10,669 bases of DNA, taken from contig JAYUHO010000287.1 of the NCBI GenBank assembly GCA_043766915.1, forward strand, positions 1 through 10,669. The letters are read 5' to 3'. A program made the translations under genes and the position numbers. Below, piece after piece: positions 1 to 7,220 of the stretch (the first letter of the stretch is position 1; the number at the start of each line of letters is the position of its first letter). Source of the DNA: JANNAT01 sp043766915. GTDB taxonomy: Bacteria > Pseudomonadota > Alphaproteobacteria > Rhodobacterales > Rhodobacteraceae. The notes under the pieces were generated by a model, which was not told the DNA's origin, made no database searches, and saw only the letters and a list, made by a program, of their open reading frames with translations.

Positions 1-109
1 TCGCCCAGACTTTGCCGGTGGTTGGATTGACGCTTTCGAACGCAGCGCCATCACTGGCAGCCACCCATTCGCCATCAATCAGCATCTTGTAGTGTTTCAG
101 GTCGGTCAT
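1..109 (-). CDS. Aldehyde dehydrogenase, N-terminal part only (runs off the left edge)
   Basis: Reading leftward from an ATG at 109-107, 36 codons are visible, beginning MTDLKHYKMLIDGEWVAASD and continuing with SVNPTTGKVWA. The pattern 'hydrophobic-x-(D/N)GEWV' followed by 'NP-x-TG' is the usual N-terminal signature of NAD(P)-dependent aldehyde dehydrogenases, which oxidise an aldehyde to the acid in the cytoplasm. The catalytic Cys and Glu lie outside the window, so the substrate cannot be judged. The start codon overlaps the stop of the flavin reductase gene (ATGA), so the two are probably co-transcribed and translationally coupled. A flavin reductase beside an aldehyde dehydrogenase suggests a catabolic pathway with a reduced-flavin-dependent oxygenase, but this is inference. 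Only the family assignment is firm. Confidence 0.85.
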   Translation of the reverse strand, partial: MTDLKHYKMLIDGEWVAASDGAAFESVNPTTGKVWA

Positions 110-666
110 TGCGGGGGCTTTCTGGGACGCTGGTCTGCGGGATCGGCCGGTAGGACGTGCGGCACAACGCAATGATACGTGCCGTCAAGATAGGCCAAAG
201 GTGCCGTACAGCCGTCGCGGACGCTTTGAACCTGACAAATGACGATGCTATGGCTGCCTGCCGGAACAATTTGTTCGACCAGACCTGAAAAGATTGTTGC
301 ACCGTCAATCTCTGGCGCAGACCCCCGGACGCCGTAATAGTCGACGCCAGAAAAGCGGTCATCAACCAGATGATCATCCCGGCCGGCAAAACGGTTGGCA
401 AGGTCGGGACGGTCCTGCGGCAAGACGTTGATACAAAGATTGCCATTGGCCGCCACCGCCTCGGCGATCCGGCTGCCTGACAGCAAACACACAAGGATCA
501 TCGGCGGGTCTGCCGAAACCGACGAAAATGCGCTGACGGTAGCACCGTGGCATCCCGCAGACCCATCGGTTGTCACCACCGCTACGGAACTGGCAACCCG
601 GCGCATCGAGCGCACAAACGCATCGCGTGCCACTGGCGCGGGTTGGTTGGATGCGATGCATGCCAT
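106..666 (-). CDS. Flavin reductase-like FMN-binding protein (HpaC/NTA-reductase type)
   Basis: This 186-residue protein is typical in length for the short-chain flavin reductases that supply FMNH2 or FADH2 to two-component monooxygenases. The N-terminal part reads RDAFVRSMRRVASSVAVVTT, then HGATVSAFSSVSADPPMILV, the family's characteristic flavin-binding strand 'G-x-T-V-S-(A/S)-F-x-S-V-S-x-D-PP'. The middle holds NLCINVLP and LANRFAGRDD, matching the family's 'F-x-Vn-xL-…-sn-FAg' stretch, and the C-terminal part has the YLDGTYHCV strand. The ATG at 666-664 is preceded by a good ribosome-binding site (AGGAGAA) about six bases upstream. The stop TGA at 108-106 overlaps the aldehyde dehydrogenase start. 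No oxygenase partner is visible; it may lie beyond the left edge. The family is secure, the partner and substrate are unknown. Confidence 0.9.
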   Translation of the reverse strand: MACIASNQPAPVARDAFVRSMRRVASSVAVVTTDGSAGCHGATVSAFSSVSADPPMILVCLLSGSRIAEAVAANGNLCINVLPQDRPDLANRFAGRDDHLVDDRFSGVDYYGVRGSAPEIDGATIFSGLVEQIVPAGSHSIVICQVQSVRDGCTAPLAYLDGTYHCVVPHVLPADPADQRPRKPPQ

Positions 667-772
667 GGGCCGTTCTCCTGTGACGCAGCCTTATCCTGTC
701 AGACTGCGACATATTGTCATAACGAAACTTTTGGCATATTTAGTTCGAAAATTTCGAATTGAGTGGACAAAG
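667..772. promoter_or_regulatory. Divergent promoter region with a LysR-type palindrome
   Basis: This 106-base gap separates the flavin reductase from the divergent LysR gene and must hold both promoters. Two TTCGAA hexamers at 744-749 and 753-758, separated by AAT, form a near-perfect palindrome. Inside it, T745 and A757 give the T-N11-A core expected of LysR-family binding boxes. The palindrome ends only 14 bases before the LysR ATG, which suits negative autoregulation together with control of the divergent operon. The AT-rich stretch around 731-760 is the likeliest promoter location, but I cannot assign -35 and -10 boxes with confidence. The site is seen in the sequence; its function is inferred from family behaviour. 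Confidence 0.55.
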
Positions 773-1627
773 ATGAACATCGTCGGGTTGCAAACGTTTG
801 TGTCCATTGTCGAGAGTGGCAGCCTTGTACGGGCGTCCGAGCAACTGAATGTCACGCAATCCACGGTGACGGCGCGTCTGCGCACGCTGGAGCAAGAACT
901 AGGGGCGACATTGCTTCACCGCCAGAAATCCGGGGTGACGCTGACCGCTTCAGGGACCAAATTACTGGGTTATGCCGAGATTATGATCGGGCTTTGGCGG
1001 CAGGCGCGGCAAGAAACCGCCCCACCGCGGGGCACCGAGTCGGTCTGCAATTTCGGCTGCGACCCCGACTTGTGGCCAGAGTTTGGCAAACAGATTTTCG
1101 ACGAAGTGAACGCAGGAAATCCACGGATGGCGCTGTCGGTCTGGCCGGGGGATCAGGCGGAACTTTACCGGATGTTAAGTGCCGGTCTTTTGGATGTGGC
1201 GCTGACCTATCGGCTGGCCGCCCCCGGAGATCAAACCGTCTATCGCCTGCCACCCGACGAGCTTGTGCTTTATGCCACCGAACCGGACCGTCCGATGCGG
1301 TTTGACCCCGGCTATATCTATGTTGATCTGGGGGCAGAGTTCCGCTCCAGGCACGCCTTGGCCTTTTCAGATGTCGGGACGGCACGGGTCACCTTCGGCT
1401 CGGCGATCTGGGCGCTGAATTATATGCTGGAACGCAACGGGTCAGCCTATCTGCCGCGGCGTCTGGCACGATCGCATGTTCAGGCAGGCCGCCTGTTCGA
1501 AATACCCGACGCCCCGGCGTTTCAGCGCAATGTCTTTCTGATCGTCAATCCAATTGCAGCGTCACGGTGGGGATGGATGCCGGGACTGGTTGCAAAGCTT
1601 GGACTTAGCCACCCCCAATCTTCCTGA
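773..1627 (+). CDS. LysR-type transcriptional regulator
   Basis: The 284-residue product begins MNIVGLQTFVSIVESGSLVR and has the classic LysR winged helix-turn-helix at about residues 3-60, including ASEQLNVTQSTVTARLRTLE and LGATLLHR. The rest, from about residue 90, is a periplasmic-binding-protein-like effector domain, including LLDVALTYRLA near residue 145 (the usual 'LD-hA-h' strand). The reading frame stays open upstream to position 395, but that part lies antisense to the flavin reductase and lacks LysR homology, so the ATG at 773 is chosen. The ribosome-binding site is weak. The gene diverges from the flavin reductase/aldehyde dehydrogenase pair, and LysR proteins usually control the divergent neighbour, so it probably regulates that operon. 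The effector is unknown. No lesion is visible. Confidence 0.92.
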   Translation: MNIVGLQTFVSIVESGSLVRASEQLNVTQSTVTARLRTLEQELGATLLHRQKSGVTLTASGTKLLGYAEIMIGLWRQARQETAPPRGTESVCNFGCDPDLWPEFGKQIFDEVNAGNPRMALSVWPGDQAELYRMLSAGLLDVALTYRLAAPGDQTVYRLPPDELVLYATEPDRPMRFDPGYIYVDLGAEFRSRHALAFSDVGTARVTFGSAIWALNYMLERNGSAYLPRRLARSHVQAGRLFEIPDAPAFQRNVFLIVNPIAASRWGWMPGLVAKLGLSHPQSS

Positions 1628-1983
1628 CCGTTTCCGCGGCAAATTAAGTGGTCGCAAAGCCCCCGCTGATCGGCGTCTCGTGCGGTAAGATCGCACCGCG
1701 CGAATTCGGCTGGCTTCAGGGCCTTTTGTCGCCAGATTTGCACCGCTTGCACGGAGGAGGGTCTGTGATGGTGGGGGAAATATCTGCTGCAGTAGAGCCG
1801 GAAATGCCATGACCCGGTCGACGATATGATGCTGCAAACCTGCGCTGGATTATTCATTTACCAATAGTATTACTTTAGAACAGTGTGCCTGGCATAGGCC
1901 TTGGATATTCGATCCGCTTTGGTCTTTGACGATTGAGGTTTTTGCAGATCAACGGCTTGGGCCATTGCGGCGTTGGAGGGGCC
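1628..1983. other. Spacer without a convincing gene, upstream of the sugar importer
   Basis: These 356 bases lie between the LysR stop and the ytfQ start and should contain the importer promoter. The left half (about 1648-1812) holds a 54-codon GTG-initiated frame reading PPLIGVSCGKIAPREF, which has the look of a protein start but matches no family I can name. It may be a remnant of a lost gene. Within it, a strong GGAGGAGG at 1753-1760 stands seven bases before an ATG at 1768 that opens only 14 codons. The right half (1850-1980) is more AT-rich and contains small dyads such as AATAGTATT near 1862-1870 and GGAT-N5-ATCC near 1903-1915, possible operator sites for the GntR-type regulator. None is strong enough to call. 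Minus-strand frames here show no recognisable protein. Confidence 0.4.
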
Positions 1984-2946
1984 ATGAGAAAATCCATCGT
2001 GACTGCCGGCCTGGCTGCGGTGTTTGCCTCCGGGCCGTATGCCGCGCGGGCGGAAAGCCTGACGGTGGGGTTTTCGCAGATTGGGCCTGAATCGGGTTGG
2101 CGGGCGGCCGAAACGGCGGTGACCAAGGCCGAGGCGGCGGCGCGCGGGATTGACCTTAAGTTTGCCGACGCCCAGCAAAAGCAGGAAAACCAGATCAAAG
2201 CGATCCGCGGTTTTATCGAGCAAGGGGTGGATGCAATCCTGTTGGCCCCCGTGGTGGCCACCGGGTGGCAGGATGTACTGACCGAGGCGCAAGAGGCGGG
2301 CATTCCGGTGGTTCTGCTGGATCGCGGTGTGGATTCTGATCCGCAGTTGTTCCTGGCCTCGGTCGCCTCTGATCAGATCAAAAAGGGCCGGGTCGCAGGG
2401 CAATGGCTTGTGGATGCTGTCAACGGCGCGCCCTGCCGCGTCGTTGAATTGCAAGGCACTGTCGAGTCGACGCTCGCGATCAACCGCAAGAAAGGGTTCG
2501 AACAGGCCATCGCCTCGGCGCCGAATGTATCCATTGTGCGCAGCCAGACCGGCGAGTTCACCCGCTCCAAAGGCAAAGAGGTGATGGAAGGGATGTTGAG
2601 GGCCGCAGGCGGCGGGCGCAGTGTTTGTACGGTGTACGCGCATAACGATGACATGGTGATCGCCGCTATTTAGGCGATCAAAGAGGCGGGGCGGGCACCG
2701 GGCAAAGATATTCTGGTTGTGTCCATCGACGCGGTGCCCGACATCTATGCCGCGATGGCGGCAGGCGAGGCAAATGCAACGGTGGAACTGACGCCCAATA
2801 TGGCCGGACCGGCGTTTGACGTGCTGGAGGCTTATTTGCGAGACGGCATCCCTGCGCCAAAGTTAATTGTGACCCCGTCTACCCTTTACACGCAGGCCGA
2901 TGATCCTGGCGGGGACTACAAGCGCCGCAAGGCCTTGGGATACTAA
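1984..2946 (+). pseudogene. ytfQ: Galactofuranose-type sugar-binding protein, interrupted by one amber codon
   Basis: This is a CUT2 periplasmic sugar-binding protein closely resembling E. coli YtfQ, which delivers galactofuranose to its ABC importer. An ATG at 1984 with GGAGGGG just upstream opens a signal peptide of about 23 residues (MRKSIVTAGL… ending AARA). Mature motifs follow: LTVGFSQIGPESGWRAAET, QQKQENQIKAI, LLAPVVATGWQ, VVELQGTVEST, FTRSKGKEVMEGM and YAHNDDMVIAAI. A TAG at 2671-2673 stops translation after 229 codons. The same frame then continues AIKEAGRAPGKDILVVSIDA, ELTPNMAGPAFDVLE and ends KALGY-TAA at the family's normal C-terminus. In E. coli YtfQ the stop position is Gln (GAIQAIKEAG), so one CAG-to-TAG change explains it. 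The truncated product would lack most of the C-terminal lobe and should not bind sugar. It is the first gene of the importer operon, 16 bases ahead of the ATPase gene. Confidence 0.93.
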
Positions 2947-2962
2947 GCATGGCGGGCAGTAT

Positions 2963-4488
2963 ATGACGGGCATGTCACAGGCGTACACGGTTCTGGAAGC
3001 CAGAGGAGTGTAGAAAGCTTTTGGGGCGCGCAGCGCGCTGGACCGGGTGGATTTTGCGCTGAAAGCGGGGCAGGTCCATGCGCTTTTGGGCAAGAATGGC
3101 GCCGGTAAATCGACGCTGATCAAGATTCTGACCGGTGTTTACCACCCCGATGAGGGCCAGGTTCTGATGGAGGGCACGGGCGTAAACTTTCGCGATCCAC
3201 AGCACGCGCAGGATTTCGGGATCGGCACGGTCTATCAGGAGGTCAACCTGCTGCCCAATCGTTCGGTGGCCGAAAACCTGATGTTGGGGCGGCAGCCGCG
3301 CAGATTTGGACTGGTGCAAAAAGGCGCGACCGAAGTGGCGGCCCGCGCGCTGCTGGAGCGGTATCGACTGACGGTGGATGTGCGGGCAGAACTGGGCAGC
3401 TTCTCGGTGGCGGTGCAGCAGATCGTGGCGATAGCCCGTGCGGTGGACCTGTCGGGCAAGGCGCTTATCCTGGATGAGCCCACCGCCAGTCTTGACCTGC
3501 AAAAGGTGGACCGGTTGTTTGCGATGCTGCGCACGCTGCGCGATCAGGGCCTCGCGATTGTATTCATCACGCATTACCTTGATCAGGCCTTTGCCATTGC
3601 CGATCACGCGACAATTTTGCGCAACGGCCGGGTGGTGGGGTCTCAGGATTTGCGGCAGACGTCACAGTCTGATCTGGTGCAGCTTATTCTGGGCAAGGAT
3701 ATCGCCTTTGGCGGGGTTCCCTTTGCGGCGGACGAACGCCCGACCGGCGCGGCGATTGCCAGCTTTGACGGGCTGGGCTGCACCGGGCAGATACTGCCGT
3801 TTTCTCTCGAAATCCATGCAGGCGAGGTAGTTGGGGTGGCCGGTCTTCTGGGGTCGGGGCGCACCGAGACGGCGCGCATGATCTTCGGGGTCGATCCGCA
3901 TGATGCGGGGGTAGTCCGGGTGGCGGGCACAGCGGTGGATCTGCAAGCCCCCCGGGATGCGATCCGCCTTGGCTGGGGCTTTTGCCCCGAGGATCGCAAA
4001 GCTGACGGCATTTTCGACGACCTGTCGGTGCGCGAAAACATTGTCATCGCGCTGCAGGGCAAGTTGGGAACGTTTCGCGCGCTGAACCGCGAAGAACAGT
4101 ATGACATCGCCGGGCGCTTTGCCGAGGCGCTGGACATTCGTGCTGCCTCGCCGGATATGGCGGTGAAGCTTTTGTCGGGGGGCAATCAGCAAACGGTTAT
4201 TCTGGCGCGCTGGCTGGCCACCGACCCGACGCTGCTTATTCTGGATGAGCCGACGCGCGGTATCGATATAGGTGCGCACGCCGAAATCGTACGCTTTATC
4301 AACCGGCTGCGTGAAGATGGGTTGGCATTGGTCGTGATCTCGTCAGAACTGGACGAAGGGGTGGCCTATTCCAGCCGCGCGGCGGTGATGCGCGACCGCA
4401 CGTTGGTCTGCGAACTGGGGGGGGGGCCGATATTTCACCTGACATCATCGTGCGCGAGATTGCAACGCAATCAAGGGCCGCCACATGA
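2963..4488 (+). pseudogene. ytfR: Galactofuranose-type importer ATPase, with an early amber codon and a late frameshift
   Basis: This is a two-domain CUT2 ATPase of the YtfR type that would power the importer at the inner membrane. From ATG 2963 the frame reads MTGMSQAYTVLEARGV, then TAG at 3011-3013, then KAFGARSALDRVDFALKAGQ, so an amber codon falls in the first strand. Downstream motifs are largely intact: Walker A GKNGAGKST, VYQEVNLLPNRSVAENL, degenerate signature FSVAVQQ, Walker B ALILDEPTASLD, then the second domain with GLLGSGRTE, FCPEDRKADGI, LSGGNQQ and LLILDEPTRGID. The conserved Lys after GGNQQ is Thr (codon 4193). In a run of ten G (4417-4426) the frame is lost. Shifting it restores ADISPDIIVREIATQSRAAT and a TGA at 4486-4488 overlapping the next ATG, as expected. 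A GTG at 3047 could restart translation without the first 28 codons, but no ribosome-binding site is seen there. Confidence 0.9.
4417..4426 (+). repeat. Run of ten G causing a frameshift in ytfR
   Basis: The homopolymer follows the CT of a Leu codon near the end of ytfR. The present length leaves the upstream frame running on to 4570 with no resemblance to the family. One more G, or two fewer, would join it to the correct C-terminus. Such tracts are prone to slippage in replication, transcription and sequencing, so this could be a mutation, a phase-variable site or an error. Confidence 0.8.
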
Positions 4489-5489
4489 CCGCCCTGTCGC
4501 GCCTGATCCAACGGATGTTGCCCGGTTTGTCGGTGCAAGTGGCGGCGCTGGTGTTGGTGCTGCTTGGTAACTGGGTGTTGTTTCCGGGGTTCTTTCATCT
4601 GTCAGTCGAGGACGGGCGGCTGTTCGGCAGCCTGATCGATGTGCTGAACAGCGGCGCACCCGTGGCCATTCTGGCGGTCGGAATGACGTTGGTGATCGCC
4701 ACGCGCGGAGTCGATCTGTCGGTTGGTGCGGTGATGGCCGTGGCGGGCGCGATTGCAGCGACTGTGGTAGAAGCAGGTTACCCCGCCGGGGTTGCTGCAC
4801 TTTTGGCGCTTGTGGCCGGGGTGGCTTGCGGGGCGTGGAACGGCTTTCTTATCGCTGCCATGAAAATGCAGCCCATCGTTGCCACGCTGGTTCTGATGGT
4901 GGCGGGCCGCAGGGTGGCACAGTTGATCACCGAAGGGTCTATCGTCACGTTTGCCGACCCGTGGCTTGCCTATCTTGGCTCGGGTTCCGTTCTGGGCCTG
5001 CCGGTGGCACCGATCCTGCTGATGGGACTGGCAGCGGCAGCAATTTTGGTCGTACGGTGCACCGCGCTTGGCCTGTTCATCGAGGCGATCGGCGTCAACC
5101 CGTCGGCCGCACGTTTTGCCGGGTTGCGTGGCAAGTTGGTGGTGATGATCGTCTACAGCTTTTCCGGGCTTTGCGCAGGGATTGCAGGCCTTTTGGCTGC
5201 GGCGGACATTCAGGCGGCAGATGCCAACAACGCGGGGCTTTGGCTGGAACTGGACGCGATCCTTGCCGTCGTGATTGGCGGCACCTCGGTTTTGGGGGGG
5301 CGGTTTTCGATCATGCTGTCGATCCTGGGGGCTTTGATCATTCAGGCCACCAATACCGGCATTCTGGTGTCCGGCCTGCCGCCAGAGTTTAACCTTATCG
5401 TGAAGGCCGCCGTGATCTTGATAATTCTGGTGCTGCAATCGCCCAAAACCGCGCGTTTGCTGCGCCGCAAACGGGGAAGACAGGCATGA
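4485..5489 (+). CDS. ytfT: Galactofuranose-type ABC importer permease, first subunit
   Basis: The 334-residue integral membrane protein matches the BPD_transp_2 family in length and motifs and corresponds to E. coli YtfT (about 341 residues). Hydrophobic segments start near residue 16 and recur to about residue 320, with a basic C-terminal tail (RLLRRKRGRQA). The hallmark loop VGMTLVIATRGVDLSVGAV lies near residues 65-83. Further family landmarks are KMQPIVATLVLM, ITEGSIVTF, TALGLFIEAIGVN, YSFSGLCAGIAGL, ADANNAGLWLELDAILAVVI and TNTGILVSGLPPE. The ATG overlaps the frame-corrected stop of ytfR (ATGA) and its own TGA overlaps the yjfF start, so the subunits would be made in a coupled way. One oddity is Arg at residue 143 (AGRRVAQL, codon AGG at 4911), where E. 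coli has Gly (GRGVAQL); a G-to-A change would explain it. The frame is otherwise open and complete. Confidence 0.93.
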   Translation: MTALSRLIQRMLPGLSVQVAALVLVLLGNWVLFPGFFHLSVEDGRLFGSLIDVLNSGAPVAILAVGMTLVIATRGVDLSVGAVMAVAGAIAATVVEAGYPAGVAALLALVAGVACGAWNGFLIAAMKMQPIVATLVLMVAGRRVAQLITEGSIVTFADPWLAYLGSGSVLGLPVAPILLMGLAAAAILVVRCTALGLFIEAIGVNPSAARFAGLRGKLVVMIVYSFSGLCAGIAGLLAAADIQAADANNAGLWLELDAILAVVIGGTSVLGGRFSIMLSILGALIIQATNTGILVSGLPPEFNLIVKAAVILIILVLQSPKTARLLRRKRGRQA

Positions 5490-6451
5490 CCCGCGCGCTG
5501 CGCCCGCTGGCAGCCACAGCGCTGATCTTTGTGTTGGCCTATGCGGCGGCGGCCCTGCAATATCCCAGCCTTTTGTCAACGCGGGTGCTCGGCGATCTGT
5601 TGACCGACAATGCCTTTCTTGGCATCACCGCCGTTGGCATAACCTTTGTGATCCTGTCGGGCGGGATTGATTTGTCAATCTGCGCGGTGATCGGATTTAC
5701 CGGTGTGTTGCTGGCGGCGCTGATTTTCTTGGGGGGCGTGCATCCGCTGGTGGCGTTTGCCGTCGCACTGGCGGTGGCGGTGGCCGTTGGGGCGACCATG
5801 GGCTGCATCATCCACTATCTTGAGGTGCCGTCTTTCATCATGACACTGGCGGGCATGTTCTTTGCACGCGGGGCCGCGTCGATCCTGACGCAAGAGTCGA
5901 TCCCTATCCTGCACCCGTTCTACCACGAAATCTCGGCGCTGTTCGTCAAACTGCCGGGCGGAGGACGGATTACGGCCATCGGTGCGCTGATGCTGCTGGT
6001 TTTTGAGGTTGGGACGCTGCTTGCGCATCGTACGCGCTTTGGCTCTAACGTCTACGCTATCGGCGGGAATCCGACGTCCGCCTCGCTGATGGGGGTGCCG
6101 ATCGGCCGAACCACGATCCTGATTTACACGCTGTCCAGTTTTCTTGCCGGGCTTGGTGGGATTGTATTCTCTTTGTACACATCCGCCGGGTATCCGCTGG
6201 CGGCGGTGGGCGTAGAGCTGGACGCGATCTGTGCGGTGGTTATCGGTGGCACATTGCTGGCAGGCGGCTATGGGTTTGCGATTGGCACCTTTATCGGGGT
6301 GATGATGCAGGGACTTGTGCAAGTTTACATCATTTTTGATGGCACCTTGTCCAGTTGGTGGACAAAAATCGTGATCGGCTTTCTTTTGGTCGTATTCATC
6401 CTTATGCAGCGACTTGTGTTTGGCGCTGCATCGCGGCGGAGGATTGAATGA
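5486..6451 (+). CDS. yjfF: Galactofuranose-type ABC importer permease, second subunit
   Basis: The 321-residue membrane protein is a close match to E. coli YjfF (about 331 residues), the second permease of the galactofuranose importer. Shared stretches include LTDNAFLGITAVGITFVILS, IMTLAGMFFARG, ESIPILHPFYHEIS, PGGGRITAIGALML, LAHRTRFGSNVYAIGGNPTS, VGVELDAICAVVIGGTLLAG and FDGTLSSWWTKIVIGFLL. The start overlaps the ytfT stop, and the TGA at 6449-6451 overlaps a downstream ATG, continuing the tight operon. In the hallmark loop the sequence reads GGIDLSICAV, where family members have DLSVG; residue 66 is Cys (TGC at 5681) in place of Gly, explained by one G-to-T change. This position is strongly conserved, so function may be impaired although the frame is intact. 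Confidence 0.94.
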   Translation: MTRALRPLAATALIFVLAYAAAALQYPSLLSTRVLGDLLTDNAFLGITAVGITFVILSGGIDLSICAVIGFTGVLLAALIFLGGVHPLVAFAVALAVAVAVGATMGCIIHYLEVPSFIMTLAGMFFARGAASILTQESIPILHPFYHEISALFVKLPGGGRITAIGALMLLVFEVGTLLAHRTRFGSNVYAIGGNPTSASLMGVPIGRTTILIYTLSSFLAGLGGIVFSLYTSAGYPLAAVGVELDAICAVVIGGTLLAGGYGFAIGTFIGVMMQGLVQVYIIFDGTLSSWWTKIVIGFLLVVFILMQRLVFGAASRRRIE

Positions 6452-6476
6452 CAGGGCTTTTACCGGACAGCGGGCA

Positions 6477-7220
6477 TTGACTGAACCAGGCAGCTTGATA
6501 CGCCAGATTTCGGGCCGGGCAGCGGCGCGAAACTTCCATTCCTTCGTGATCAGCGAGCTTGGGACAGGCATCGTATCCGGCCGCTTTGCGGTCGGGTCAA
6601 TTCTGCCGAACGACGCGGCCATGATGGACAAATACCGCGTGTCGCGCACTGTTTTGCGCGAGGCGCTGAAGACACTGGAAGCAAAGGGCCTTGTCGAGGC
6701 ACGCCCCAAAGTCGGCACCCGCATTTCACCGCGCAGCCGGTGGAACATGTTCGACATTGAGGTGCTGTCGTGGCATTTCGAAACCAAATCTGACCGCAGC
6801 TTTGTCGATAACCTGTTTGACGTGCGACGGTCGCTGGAATTGCCCGCGGCGGATCGGGCGGCGGGATTGCGGACGGGCGAACATATCCGCCTGATGAAGT
6901 ATTGGGCCTACCAGATGGAATTGTCGCGCGATCAGGCCGAGCCAATCGCGCTTGCGGAACTGGAACTGCACCGGCTGATCATGGATGCCTCACAAAATCC
7001 GTTCTTGCGATCGGCTTGCAGTATGGTGGAATTGTCACTGGCCGTGATGGTTCCGGCCAGCATGGAAGTGGCCCCGGCCTTTGACCGAGGCGACCAGATT
7101 CGCCAGCATAGCGCCCTGGTGGCCGCCGTGGAGAGCGGAGGTCGTGAGGGCGCGCGCAGTGCCATGGCGGCAATCATAGAGGCCGAACGGGATCTGTCTT
7201 TGCAGGCGGTTTCAATTTAA
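6477..7220 (+). CDS. GntR-family (FadR/FCD type) regulator, start uncertain and possibly frameshifted
   Basis: The product is about 247 residues. It has a winged helix-turn-helix (HSFVISELGTGIVSGRFAVG, AAMMDKYRVSRTVLREAL, GLVEARPKVGTRISPRSRWN) followed by an all-helical FCD ligand-binding domain (VRRSLELPAADRAA, LAELELHRLIMDASQNPFLR, IRQHSALVAAVESG), the usual FadR-type layout. FCD proteins often bind small organic acids or sugar derivatives. Placed right after yjfF, it probably controls the importer. The best translation signal, GGAGGA at 6438-6443 followed by ATG 6448 overlapping the yjfF TGA, opens only 10 codons in a different frame, stopping at TGA 6478-6480. The regulator frame can start at TTG 6477, which overlaps that TGA, or at TTG 6444. 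One missing base near 6475 would join MTGLLPDSG to LTEPGSLIRQ, so the natural start may have been lost. The family is certain, the start is not. Confidence 0.85.
   Translation: MTEPGSLIRQISGRAAARNFHSFVISELGTGIVSGRFAVGSILPNDAAMMDKYRVSRTVLREALKTLEAKGLVEARPKVGTRISPRSRWNMFDIEVLSWHFETKSDRSFVDNLFDVRRSLELPAADRAAGLRTGEHIRLMKYWAYQMELSRDQAEPIALAELELHRLIMDASQNPFLRSACSMVELSLAVMVPASMEVAPAFDRGDQIRQHSALVAAVESGGREGARSAMAAIIEAERDLSLQAVSI

Noticed and set aside
395..772. Upstream extension of the LysR reading frame
   Set aside because: The extension lies antisense to the flavin reductase, contains no LysR-like sequence, and the family N-terminus begins at the ATG at 773.
1870..2643. Minus-strand open frame (257 codons) opposite ytfQ
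   Set aside because: Shadow of the ytfQ homologue; composition is His/Arg/Gly rich and no domain is recognisable.
2671..3013. Amber codons read as an extra amino acid such as pyrrolysine
   Set aside because: No pyrrolysine genes are visible, the lineage is not known for it, and nearby frameshifts and deletions show the locus is decaying.
4417..4570. Frameshifted ytfR tail fused toward the permease as a real alternative C-terminus
   Set aside because: The tail PIFHLTSSCARLQRNQG has no family resemblance and merely reads ytfT out of frame until a stop at 4570.
4602..5579. Long minus-strand open frame (325 codons) opposite ytfT
   Set aside because: It is rich in Arg, His, Gln and Pro, matches no family, and lies opposite a strongly supported permease; GC-rich third positions commonly create such shadows.
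5675..6787. Long minus-strand open frame (370 codons) opposite yjfF and the GntR gene
   Set aside because: Low-complexity basic composition with no motif, fully antisense to two recognised genes.
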